A DNA stretch of 64,000 bases from Pezicula radicicola (taxonomy: Eukaryota; Ascomycota; Leotiomycetes; Helotiales; Dermateaceae), in NCBI GenBank assembly GCA_003008705.1, contig PDUO01000001.1, forward strand, positions 2,101,694-2,165,693, in the 5' to 3' direction. The position numbers and the translations under genes are program-made. Positions 25,693 through 36,551 of this stretch are shown here, piece by piece (positions within the stretch are counted from its first letter, which is position 1; each line of letters starts with the position of its first letter). The notes beneath the pieces are model-generated. The model saw only the letters and a program-made list of their open reading frames with translations. It was not told the origin of the DNA and did no database searches.

Positions 25693-25697
25693 CTCAC

Positions 25698-27360
25698 CAT
25701 ACGCCTTTGCTATAGCCTGCATTCTTGGTAGAGATTTCCCACCTCCAAATGTCTTGAAAACAGGGATCGTGTCTGGAGAATCATTCAAAAACTTGAAATC
25801 GTCGTACAGATTCTGGGATTGGGCTTGCGCTTCAATAGCCGTTATGCATTGTTCGTTGAACTGGCGAACGAGGTCATCATCCTCTGCATTTTCCCAGGCG
25901 GATGATATCAAGTATGCTTTTTTTTTGTTAGTTGATCTCCATTTATTGTGACTTGCAGATATGCAAGACTAACCGACAATATTTCCATTCGCTGGATCAA
26001 GATCTATTGGGTCACCACCCGCGTTTCGGGCGGCTGTAAACATAGCCGTAGTTAGAGTCTGATGTGTACCTGTAAGTCGAATGCCTGTGGCATTTCTCAA
26101 GGCAGGCATTGACGCAATGGTGTCAAAGAAAGTCTTGTTCGTGAGATAGACGGCTTCCGGGCCTGCTTTCAGGGAAGTTGTCCTGAACATCGTTCTGTGG
26201 TAAAAAGTAATCAGTTAAGAACCTCAACAACTAACAAAACCTTGCTAGGGCATCCAAAAATTCTCATACCTAGATGTTCTGCTAGAATACGCAGGGCTAG
26301 CTGTCTTGTTGACGTACAGACTAAGTGATTTACGGAAACTGACATCATCAGAAACAGCAGGGAGTGCACGGTAATCTGCGATAGACTCGGGGGTTCCATT
26401 GGTCCTTGGTCCTGTGTGCATGATGACGGTGTAAATACTTATTGATCCATCTGCTGCGTTGTAGGTGGTCGAAGGATTGACGTGGGTATAGATATCTGAA
26501 GATCCTCCATCGGCCGTGCAGAAATTGGCAGTTGCGTTAAGAAAGGCGTCAAGACTACTCGGGTCGTATGTATTGATACCACCGTAAACTCCTGGAAAGG
26601 CGAAAGTCTTGATATCGAACCTTATAACAATTCCATAGTTACTGGAACCATCTTTGAGTGCCCAAAACAGATCTGGATTAGTCGCAGAATTGGCATTGAC
26701 GATCGAACCGTTCCCCAAAACGACTTGGTAGTTCGCGGCCATGTTCGCCGACCACCCCATTTGAGAGTCCCAATAATTTATGCCTCCTCCAAGTAAGAAT
26801 CCAGGAACTCCCACTGGATAATACCGGCCACCATTGACGACCATGTCATACTGTGAAATCCAGTCATAAACAGTACCCCATCGACTTCCGGGCCCAACTT
26901 GAGCAATTGTATTATTGTTGATCAATTGCATCCCATTTAGCCCATTCATCACAAAAAGAACTCTAGTCGAAACGGCGGCAACTCCTGGGTTAGGCATGTG
27001 CCCTCCGCCACGAACAGCGAACTGGGTTCGGGTCCTCTGTAGAATTGCGATTGCACCTGCCACATCTTCTGCCGTTTCTGGTGCCAAGACGCAGGTGGGA
27101 GATAGAAAACACGTCTCAGACCAGACCTCTTCATTTCATGATTAGCTACAGCCAGAATGATTCACCATAGTCCGCTTACCGCTGGTAAGATTTCCATATG
27201 CACCAGTTCCTGGGAAAGAGGTTATATTAGGGTATGTAGTCGCCAAAACCTCACATCCGGAACCTGCTTCGTTAGCATCTGGGCTCTGCGGGACGGCTGA
27301 TGCAAATTGACATAGTACCAAAAACAGAAATGTACAGTACACTGATAGTGATGGCGCCAT
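25698..27360 (-). pseudogene. Secreted FAD-linked oxidase (BBE family), carboxy end missing
   Basis: A berberine-bridge-type FAD oxidoreductase. The ATG at 27360-27358 opens a signal peptide (VYCTFLFLVLCQFASAVP). Exon 1 ends at 27180 and a 51-base intron with a CTAAT branch site (27179-27129) leads into WSETCFLSPTC. The FAD-binding blocks VRGGGHMPNPG, VGPGSRWG and GVPGFLLGGGINY are intact, as is the substrate domain to LPRMQAIAKAYG. Further introns lie near 26270-26190 and 25976-25927. At 25697 the sequence reads GTGAGT, a likely original donor, but the expected last exon (family ends in D-P-x-G-x-F-Q...) is missing and transporter sequence follows at once. Lacking only the tail, it could still make protein, but probably misfolded. 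Confidence 0.75.
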
Positions 27361-28897
27361 AATTGAGATTTTAAGAGAAAGAAGTCGTAAGGAAGGTAAA
27401 GTCCGCGAATGATTCAAACGACAGACTTCAAAACTCTCGGAGAGAAGAGACTCGCTTATATAGTATTCCGGTGGAAGGGAATCCTGTAAATGAAAATTTG
27501 TACTTGGAGAATAACGCATTTCTAATGATGCAGCTTTGTGGGCTGATAAAAATAATGGCCCCGCATCCAATCCATGGGCTCTCCTTGATTGAATTCCGGG
27601 CTAAAAGGCTTGTTACTTGAGACATGGGTAGATTGGCTTTGTTTTCGGATGACTTCATCTCAAATCATTGTATTACTCCTTCAGTAAAGGGCGCCAAGCA
27701 GTAGGCTGCCATTGGCAATACGACGGTATGTTTACCAAATGTGTACACTTTGTTTGGGAAAGATCGCGTTTAATTCGTATGAGGAGAAGCTAGATGCGAA
27801 ACCCTAGTTTGACGTCGCTTATCATGCTACTCTCTATGTAGTTCCGGAGATGTAACTTAAAATTTGGGAGTAGTCTCATCGCTTACCTCGCCTAAATTAA
27901 CCAGGTCAGGGCAACTGTCGGGAACGCGGCAACAGTAGTGGCATCATTATGTTCACCACGCATTGTTAATTCAACAGCAGAATAGGCTAGAAGTATATGG
28001 TCCGAGTGATGGCTATCTCGGGATCACCAAAGATTTATTTCAGTAGAAGATCATTTGCGTTTCGTGCATATGACATGACCTTAGTCGGATTTCTTAATCG
28101 GGTAAGAGCTGCTCGGCTCCGAAGGCGAGGACACAACAAGTAGTAACACTGGTCCTCCTTCTGGCAAACAAAAGAATTCCGAAAGAAAATTTCGGCTTCG
28201 ATCTTGAATTCATTTTCGCTCTTCATTTCTCAGTGCTTGAATGCGGCAACATGTTCCGACGCAACATTTGGTATAATTGAGTTTAAGGGAAAGAACTGTA
28301 TCTATACTTTGTATCACGGCGATTCGATTCCCACCCCAATAATTTATTCAAGTCGCCAAAGGACTTGAGGAAGAATATTTAATATTCGACAATTTATAAC
28401 CAGAGATATGCTTATTGGGATGCGTTTGCTCTTTCTTCTGGTCATCTCATGCAAAACTGGCGATTTGCTCGAGTGTTTGTATACGAGTATCGCTAGCTCC
28501 TCATGGATCTTTTCTGAAGTCATGAATTAGAGCACATTCCTAGAATATGGAAAACTATGTATGGAGCGTTCCTAGGTTTCATCCATTCGTTCAGACAGTC
28601 GAGATATATACATTATTTTTGGAGGCAATTTAGTAATACAAGAGCGCTTGTAATTTACTGAAATTAAGTGAGTTGCTCGAACCAAGTGAATTAACTATGC
28701 CCCTAGATACTGTAACTACCTACTCTTCCCTTGTTATAGTCACGTGACAGTAACTGAATTATACGGAACGTGTATTAATGACTATAGATACCATATTCAA
28801 ATGTCTACAACCAAATCCATTAAATTATTGATCATATTTTGAGATAATAAAGATATGACGTATTGTCTGGATTGAATCATGGACTTTGATCTGGCGT
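27361..28897. other. Intergenic between oxidase remnant and Hsp70-like gene
   Basis: No gene is recognised. Units of the 18-base repeat stand at 28650-28703. Confidence 0.5.
28650..28703. repeat. 18-base phased repeat, three units
   Basis: GTAATTTACTGAAATTAA (28650), GTGAGTTGCTCGAACCAA (28668) and GTGAATTAACTATGCCCC (28686) start exactly 18 bases apart. Confidence 0.55.
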
Positions 28898-31346
28898 TTA
28901 GCCTTGTGGCATTCCTTCATAGCCTACTGTTGTCTTGATGGTTCCTGCATCCACACCTTTGTGTTTCACCGACCAGCAAATCTCTCCACTTGAGACTTGC
29001 ATTTGTAGAATGTAAGACAACTGCCTCCATGTCACTCCATCCTTGTTGACTAGAACCGGCAGGTCTTCGAATAGACTCTGACTGAACACCATATGCAAAG
29101 TACATAAAGGACGAACCCCTGTCAAGGACATTAATCATCGAGCATTTTAGTAGCAACGCAACTGTTAATCTTACCTTTCTCTATACGGGTCTCTGGTTCT
29201 AAACTGTCTGAATAGTAAATATCAGCTGCTAGCTGTTTCAGATCTTGCGCGCAGGTGAGCGGGAAGAAAAACTCGTGCGTCACTGGTTCTTCCTTGAGAA
29301 GATTCTCCCCCTAGTCTAATTAGTTAAATTATCTATCGCAATAAACGAAGTTTGGGCATTACTCTATGCACAAACCACTGCATCTGATTCTCAGCACGAT
29401 CAACGCATCTAATCTTGTCATAATATCGATCCGTTTCCAAATGTTCTCGTTCGTTGAAGTTAGTCGCAAACTTGCAACCGTAGCTGTATTTTGATATGTA
29501 GTTAACTACGAGCCCATTGCCAAGGCCTTTGAGAACTGCACCACGACAAATTGCTGCCCAACTGAACTTGAAGTTAGTGAAATAAACTGCTTGGATGAAA
29601 AGAAAATACTAACGCTTGGGGTGGTTGCAGAATCTCTACGTGACTGAAACTTCGATCAAGCTCTTGCTTCATGTATATATTTTCACCGAAACCACCGACA
29701 AGAAATATCGCCTATCATAATCAGCACGATGTGTACCCGTTTAGGCAAGCAAGACTTTACCTTGACAGCATCCTTTCCTTCTCGGTCCTCGACTACGGCT
29801 AATTGCGTTCCTACGAGGTTTTTAATCTTTGAGCAGACTTCGCTGAAGACTGCGTTTATATGATGCCTGCAGCTGTCAATATGGTCACCATAAAATAAAG
29901 TAGAAACTCACGTTCCTAGCACCAAAGTACCCGGATTAACTCTACAAAGACTCTCTGTGCTCATGACTGAGAGCACTGGATTAACTATATCTGCTCCTAG
30001 GTCTGATTCTGGTACCTGAACCCCACTATATCCTGGGATGTCGACGTGCCATTTGGCGTTTTCCGCCTCGGCGATTCGAAATGATCGTTTGATTCCATGT
30101 TCCCAATCATTCATCATTTTCCGTTTTGATCTCGTGCCAAGTTCATCAAATTCTGAGGCTTCTATCATGGTTCGGAGTAGTCTTTCGAAAGCCGCGTCGA
30201 GGAATACTGCACCGCAGAGATCACCTAGATGGTTCATAAGCGTGAATTTTACGCAAAAAGTCCTGTGAGTCACTACCTGTTGCTTCTGAGCACATCGCAA
30301 GCTTGAGAGGCTTCATTGTTTCGATTTTATAGCTAATAAGATCCTTTCCACTATTAATTATCATGATGCATGGTTTGTTATTAGTACTCACCACAGTACC
30401 TCCGCCAGCATCACAAACAACAAACACATCTCCAACCTATATCATTAGCGAAGCAACACAGATATGTTATATGACGAACCTTGAGATTTCTTTTTTTCTG
30501 CAAACTCATCTCCTCGAATACGGCCATTGCAGCCGATTCGGGTTCCCCGATCATTTCGAAGGTAGTGTCAGTTCGTGCCATCAAGCCTGCCATTTCCGCT
30601 GCTCTCTTTGTCAGTTCCTGTGCTTTGTGGTCCCAAATTGCAGGCACAGTAAGTACTATTCGAATACGAAGATTCTCCCAGAGAACTTTGCCGATTTTTA
30701 TCTGTATAGCTTCTGTGGCATGATTCCAAAGGCAGTGTAAATAATCTGCGACAACATCGAGCGGCTCCTTATTAAATCTTTGTAAAAGCTTCTTTAGTTT
30801 CGCTGATTTCTCTTCCTGCTCTTTCCCGAGTACTTCTATCGCCTTGTCCGAAAGCAATAACTTGAACCACGAGATGCGATGTCTGTGGGGATCGAGCTTG
30901 TAACCCCAGGATGTTACAGTGCCTTTACTATTATAAGTAAGGACTGATGGTACTTTGTGCAAAGTAGAATTTCCTGGTAGATCAGATTCCCATGATGATA
31001 CAATATTCACATTATTAGGAGATGTTGATAAAGCCCAGGCCACGCCTGAGAAACTGGATCATTTATTTGTTAGCAAGTAATGGAAATATATCGCCAAAGG
31101 ACATATTTACGTTGTTCCAAGATCAATCCCAATAGAAATGAAAGGTTCCTCCTCGTCGTCCACGTTACGTTGAATTGTAGTCGGCTTGCTTGACTTCCTA
31201 ATGACTTCACTTGGCTGAGCTTTTGCTTTCTCTGATCTTTGGATGCTTTTCCCTCTGTTGGGTAGTTCAACAGGCAAAACTCCGGGAATGGACAAGGAAT
31301 ATGTTGATTGGTTCCAAGACTTTTCACTGCGAAGTCTCTCCATCAT
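28898..31346 (-). CDS. Hsp70-like ATPase (fungal, HSPA12-like)
   Basis: An actin-fold ATPase of the divergent Hsp70 family seen in filamentous fungi. About eight introns, all GT..AG and in phase, give roughly 650-700 residues. A charged amino-terminal stretch precedes phosphate loop 1 (ISIGIDLGTTFSGVAWA, joined across an intron near 31110-31055). Then come the IVLTVPAIWDHKA block, EPESAAMAVFEE, phosphate loop 2 (VCDAGGGTVDLISY) and the adenosine motif FLVGGFGENIYM. The carboxy part lacks a recognisable peptide-binding beta-sandwich and KDEL/EEVD tail, so it is not a classical chaperone. The start is uncertain: ATGs at 31346 and 31445 are both possible; I chose the one nearer the domain. The gene is divergent from the GTPase at 31849, and the short gap suggests a shared promoter. 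Confidence 0.85.
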
Positions 31347-31848
31347 ACAGACTTGCAGTCTCTGCTTTTGAACAACTTTAGACGAAATCTCAAATAGACG
31401 AAGATGTGAGGTAAAGTCAACAGAACATATCGCGAAGCATCGCACAGTTACGGAAACAATAGATCGAGATTAGACCCCTCTGGGCGTAGGCGCTGAATTT
31501 AAGTGTCTATATGTACCGCTGTTGCATGCAGGACGAATACTGTGTTCGTTTTTCATTCGAGGGCGTAAGGTTATCATAACGCCATCGGTCATGGTGTCTT
31601 GTTAGGGAAGAGTGCAGAAATGGTGAGTGCGGCCTATGTCAGCCTCACTATTTGCCATCCAATAACCACATCTCCAACATGGAATGAAGTCTGCCTTACA
31701 CTTCACCAGGTTACCAGCCTCTTTCAATTTGAGGGCTTCATCTTTCATCTTAACTTCAAGAAATGTAGTAGCCTACTGTGTGTATACCATATCAAGTATC
31801 AACTTAAAGCAGTTGTAAACAGCTTGCCGAATATATCACATCATAAAG
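31347..31848. promoter_or_regulatory. Divergent promoter region, Hsp70-like and GTPase genes
   Basis: About 0.4-0.5 kb separates two genes transcribed away from each other. No further gene is seen. Co-regulation is inference from arrangement only. Confidence 0.35.
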
Positions 31849-32885
31849 ATGGGAAATAATCAGGCTATGCGCGACTCTGATCGTTTCGATAGTATGATTT
31901 TGGTCATGGGAAGTACTGGATCAGGGAAGAGTCACTTTATCAATACGCTGAAAGAGGGAGCAACTGTCGAAAGCAATAGTCTGTACTCTTGTAAGTCACC
32001 GAGCTGATTGACTACAAATGTGACACTAAAAGGGAAGGTACATCTTCCTGTCAGATTGTTCAGATCAGAATAGGACGCACGAATATTTCCATTGTTGACT
32101 GCCCTGGTTTCAACGATACGAAAAGAAGTGATACTGAGATACTTGGGGAGATTGCCAAAGGACTTTCAGCGCAATACTTGTTTTCGAAAAGGCTCCGCTT
32201 GCGCGGAATATTGTATCTACGCGACATTACAAAGACAAGATTCGATGGCTCGGATGGTGATTCATACGACCTATTCAAGCGACTTGTTGGCAAAGCAGCA
32301 TTTCGGCATGTTGTGTTCGTTACGACGATGTGGGATCGCCTCGATGAGGAGGGCAAGAAAGTAGCTTTTCAAAGAGAGAAAGAACTTCAAGAAGACTTTT
32401 GGAAGGAGATGATAGAAGAAGGCTCGTATATGACAAGGTTTCAAGGCAGTAAAGCTTCAGCTGAAGGCATATTGTCACAGTTGGTGGGAGATGCAGATCC
32501 GGCAATATTGCAGATCCAACACGAACTCATTGATCAGGACATGAGGCTAGCCGCCACGGCCGCTGGATCATTTCTTGCGCCCAAAGTAGAGAAGAAGCTG
32601 GGGGATAGCAAAAGCAAGATTCAACGTTTTCGAGAGCGTCTGACACGAGAGAAGAACGATACTGTCCAGCGTAAAGTTCTGATTGATCTACGTAAAGCGG
32701 AGAAAGAGAAGGATCAAGCAGAGTCCGATAAGAAGCAATTGGAGCAAAAAGTCGGCTCTGAGTTGAAAGACAAAATGAAGTTTGGTGGTACTTGGCCAGA
32801 AACGATTCGAACTGTGTGTTCTGTCTTGAGGTTGATTGCATCAGTAGCCTTACCCGCAGCCGGATCATCTTGCTCTGTAATGTAA
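31849..32885 (+). CDS. P-loop GTPase (AIG1/septin-like G domain) with CaaX end
   Basis: Exons 31849-31990 and 32038-32885 encode 329 residues. The G1 loop GSTGSGKSHFIN, the G3 motif DCPGFNDT and a G4-like TMWD place it with AIG1/dynamin-like fungal GTPases. The second half is a long charged coiled coil (about residues 230-300, rich in K/E/R/Q). The protein ends SSCSVM, a textbook CaaX box with Met at the last position, which predicts farnesylation and membrane anchoring. The start MGNNQA also has Gly at position 2, but Ala rather than Ser at position 6 makes myristoylation doubtful. Its own role is unknown. Neighbours are an Hsp70-like ATPase and a coiled-coil protein. Confidence 0.88.
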
Positions 32886-33262
32886 GCCAAGGCCAGCCTA
32901 GCTTGAAGTTAGATAGATACTTAGGTTTTGTTACGAGTGCATACCTATTGAATATATTTATTATTCTTGTAGAGCGATCAATATGGAAAGCAAGAGAAAC
33001 ACAAATATGTTGGTGGAAAAGTTGATAGAACTTGCCAAGGTTCGCACACGCAGGGGTTCATGGCTGTGTGGCTGCATGGCAGGGGGGTAGCGGGCCTACA
33101 ACGCCGTACGAAATACCAATACGTTAGATAGTGAGGCGGGTGGCTTGGCTATTTTAAGCTGAAATAGCCACCAGCGCCAATACAGCCTTGCTTGAATCTC
33201 TTTCATTAACTTCGTCAGCATTTTGAACCTCGATACGGTAATAGTTTGAGACCTTCATAAAA
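32886..33262. other. Intergenic, GTPase to coiled-coil gene
   Basis: No gene is seen in this 377-base gap, which should hold the GTPase 3' end and the next promoter. Confidence 0.5.
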
Positions 33263-34891
33263 ATGAGCAATTTTCGATTTTTGTCAAGTTGTAAGTCTGC
33301 CTTAGAGGTGCTTAAAGGTTGCTTGCTTGGCTAATAAGCTCATAGTCCTTGATCGAACGCAGCTTCGTGGCGACAGCGACCGTCGCTCGACGCAGCAATA
33401 TGAACACCAAAAGGCAGAGCACACCTTGAAACCTACCAACGACAATTTGAGTTCGCAAGGTTTGAAGGGAACTGAACGTCTAATTAACCGGCGTGGAAAG
33501 TCTGTAAAACGAAAGTCCTCTGCTGCGCAATTGCGCAGGAACAGGTCCAGAGCCTCACTCCGGCTCACGCCCACAAGCACCAGACCAACACCCTCATCCA
33601 GACAGCAATATAACCTTGCAACAGTAGCAGAAGATCATGCCAGCTCGGGAAGTCATGCTCACTTGCCTGTTGTAAGCATTGAGTCGCTAGCCTTCTCAAA
33701 GTCAGAGAATCAGTTGGCGAAGACATCTCCAGAAGAACTTGTCCGCATTGTTTTGCGCCTTCGTAAGGAAGTCTTACAGCTAAGGAAGAAGGAATATGAT
33801 GCCCCTGAGGAGAGTAATAGGAATGAAATTTCAATCCAAGATCCTAAGAGGAATTTCCAGATGGAAAATGATATCATTTTGGCCCGCCAAGAGCTTCGTC
33901 GTGTAGAAGAAGAACTACAAGAAAAGAAACTCAGACTGGCTGAATCTGAGAAAGCCAGAAAGGAAGCGCTGAATGCTCTGGCCTTGGTAACTGTTATCGA
34001 CCCGAGCTCCTTTGACGATAAATACTTCTTGGAAAGAGTTAAAACGCTTCGTTATAATGTCACACGCTGGGTTCGTAACCAGCAGTGGAAAGTCCTCACA
34101 GGAAATGCAGGTGGACGAAGGAACAACAAGATCGCTGCGAAGGATTTTCAATTCACGGATAACACATGTCCAAAATATCGCCATTGTCTTACCTCTGTAA
34201 ATGGAGTTCGATCGTTGGTAGAGGCCCATATCTGGCAAAATCTTGTGAACGAAGTTTTTGGACACAATATCTGGGCTGTTTCGGGAGACGAAACGTTGGG
34301 CGACCCTAAGGGCTTCGCCGAAAACCCTTATACAGTTTGGAAGTCCCATCTAGGTACGATAATCTCGAAGCTATAAATTATCGTGTATTAATAATTTTCA
34401 TAGCACAAACCGTTCAGGACGACGATTTAAAACACGCATGGAGAGTTGCTACTGCTCGTTTAATGGCTGCACGAAAGTCAGAAGCTGTTGACCGCGCTAT
34501 GACAGTAGCAATACATGAATTGGCTGTAGATTTCGGCGAACAACTACAACCTATAGCTGAGAAGGAGCTTAATTTTGCCAATTTTGAGATATTGATGAAA
34601 GATGCAGTGCAGCTAGATTGGGAAATTCAGCAGCAGCGTCCTCTTTACCATTTCCACCCTATCTGGCGGAGGGATAATTGGGAGATGTCATTTTCGCCAA
34701 AATACATGGAGATTGACGGTGATGATGGGAGAAACCCACTCGAAAAGTACAATGGACTGGCGGTCAAGTTAATTCTACAGCCTTCGTTCCAAAAATGGGG
34801 CAACGCTGCCGGAAGGAACTATAGAAGCGGCAATACTATTCTGAAGATGGTCGTGGAACTTGAGGAACCATTGGGTAATGATGTAAATTAG
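33263..34891 (+). CDS. Hypothetical coiled-coil protein, 507 residues
   Basis: Three exons are inferred: 33263-33290, 33346-34353 and 34404-34891. The tiny first exon (MSNFRFLSS) is supported by a GTAAGT donor, a GCTAATAA branch site and a CATAG acceptor in phase. The first 110 residues are basic and Ser/Arg/Thr-rich (likely disordered). Residues about 130-230 hold two heptad-like coiled-coil stretches (VRIVLRLRKEVLQLRKKE and the RRVEEELQEKKLRL region). The rest is globular, with many Trp (VTRWVRNQQW, HPIWRRDNWE). I recognise the layout as common among fungal proteins of unknown function but can name no domain. It follows the GTPase on the same strand. Confidence 0.7.
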
Positions 34892-34995
34892 TGATATTGT
34901 CATGAATCTAGGTCAAATAATGGGTGGGGCTTCTCTTCTAGTATTTCTAGTCCTCGATTGACCATTACCCTCGATGCTTTTTAGAAGTTGACACG

Positions 34996-35409
34996 TTACG
35001 GAGACGCACTCGTCTTCCCACCCTTTCTGCCAAATAAATCAAAATTGCCTAGGTGTGTATGAGTGAAACCGCTCCCGTACTTCAACCCATAGCCCAGCAT
35101 ACGATCCATGCCAATGTGCGCGAGCCAACACAGAGCCAATCCGGCGACCGCCTTATTGTCGCGTGCCAACGCAGTACATAGCAGAAGTATAGGAGGCGTT
35201 TCCGTATGAACTGAATTGTAGAGGACAGCACCTACTGAGGTATTGGCTAGGTATCCTGCCATACCCAGATCCGGAACAAGGAGGAGACCGGCAAATGTCC
35301 ACCATGACTGATCGAATCGCGAATAGGCCCAGATTGTTGAACCGAATATGCAGGCACCTTCTACCTGCAAAAGTATCTTTGGCCAACTCTTCACGAAGCC
35401 GTCCTGCAT
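34996..35409 (-). CDS. DUF4260 family small membrane protein
   Basis: A single exon of 137 residues starting MQDGFVKSWPKI. It shows hydrophobic segments (EGACIFGSTIWAY, FAGLLLVPDLGMAGY, PILLLCTALA, AVAGLALCWLAHIGMDR) and the family end GYGLKYGSGFTHTHLG. The H-x-G-M-D-R and T-H-T-H-L-G motifs fit DUF4260. The function is unknown. An upstream in-frame ATG at 35577 would add 56 residues that look unlike the family, so the internal start is preferred. Confidence 0.8.
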   Translation of the reverse strand: MQDGFVKSWPKILLQVEGACIFGSTIWAYSRFDQSWWTFAGLLLVPDLGMAGYLANTSVGAVLYNSVHTETPPILLLCTALARDNKAVAGLALCWLAHIGMDRMLGYGLKYGSGFTHTHLGNFDLFGRKGGKTSASP

Positions 35410-36551
35410 TGCGAAATCTTCCTGCCGAGATATAGTTGATGCTGAAGCTATGCGAAGGGTAATGAGATTGAGTTGTGAGCGAACTGCTGGTTTTTCAACC
35501 AAATTTGAAAGGCTAACTTGGATGATAAGGACTATGATAATGTGGGATATAATGACTCGTCGGTAGTAACACAGCAAATTTTAAGGACGGGGGGAGCACG
35601 GATAGGTCAGAGGATGAATATGAATGAATATTTGGAATCAGAAGGCGACGGAGTTAGGGAGCGACGATCTGTCGAGCATTTGAGATGACGAGAGGAAGGA
35701 TGATGATAATGATGGTATGCGTATATGTATGTAGAATAGGAAGGGTATCTTGAAGGCGCCCAACCCTTATATATATTCTTTATAGTCTCCTAATAACCAA
35801 CATAAATTACCTTTCAGAGGAACTTTCTTTCAATCCTCGGCCTCGCGAGTTTCTCGGCCCATAAGCGAGGCCGACAATTAGTACGGACAGAAAATCAACC
35901 CGTTTCCCGTCTCTACGGGTTTTAAATCGCGTTATTACATGCCTCTTTTTAGACGAAGTACTATGTAAAAAGAGCTTTAAGTAATAACCTTTTAATACTA
36001 CTAAAAGTAAAGAATTAGTATATAGATACTTACCTGCTCTTACCCCTTCAGGCTACAGCTCTACTACCCTTTAATCTATAGCCTCATCTGGTATAGTAGA
36101 TTAGTGGTTAGATAGGTGATTACTAGGAATACCTACTGTTGTATATTTTTGCCACTTGTCTGAGTAGGGTATTGGCTTCTTCTAGGGGGCAAGGCGAGAG
36201 GCTTCTCCTTTTATTTTGGCTTAGTTGGAATGCAGTTAGTATTAAGAAGTCTCATTTGCAAAAGTATTATAAGAATGAGATAATTGTTTTATTGAACTGG
36301 TTTTATTAAGGTAGGTATATTTTCTTGGCGTCGGTACGCTGTTTTCTGAGAGAACTAAGGATTAGTACGAAATACGTTGTGATTTCGTTGATTTTTAGAA
36401 CTAGTAATTTATTACTGAGTTTACAATGCTGCTTACTTACATTATATGAACTAGGAGTAGTGTACACTACCTATAATTTAGTGCTTCCATTTACCTTGTG
36501 TAGTTATTATCCATGAAACCCTTTCCTGCCCCTGTGAGTGCTCACAACATC
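35410..36551. other. Intergenic, AT-rich with possible repeat debris
   Basis: 35930-36500 is AT-rich with no open frame of note. A short hairpin (AACCCG...CGGGTT) lies near 35898-35922. Nothing else is seen. Confidence 0.4.
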
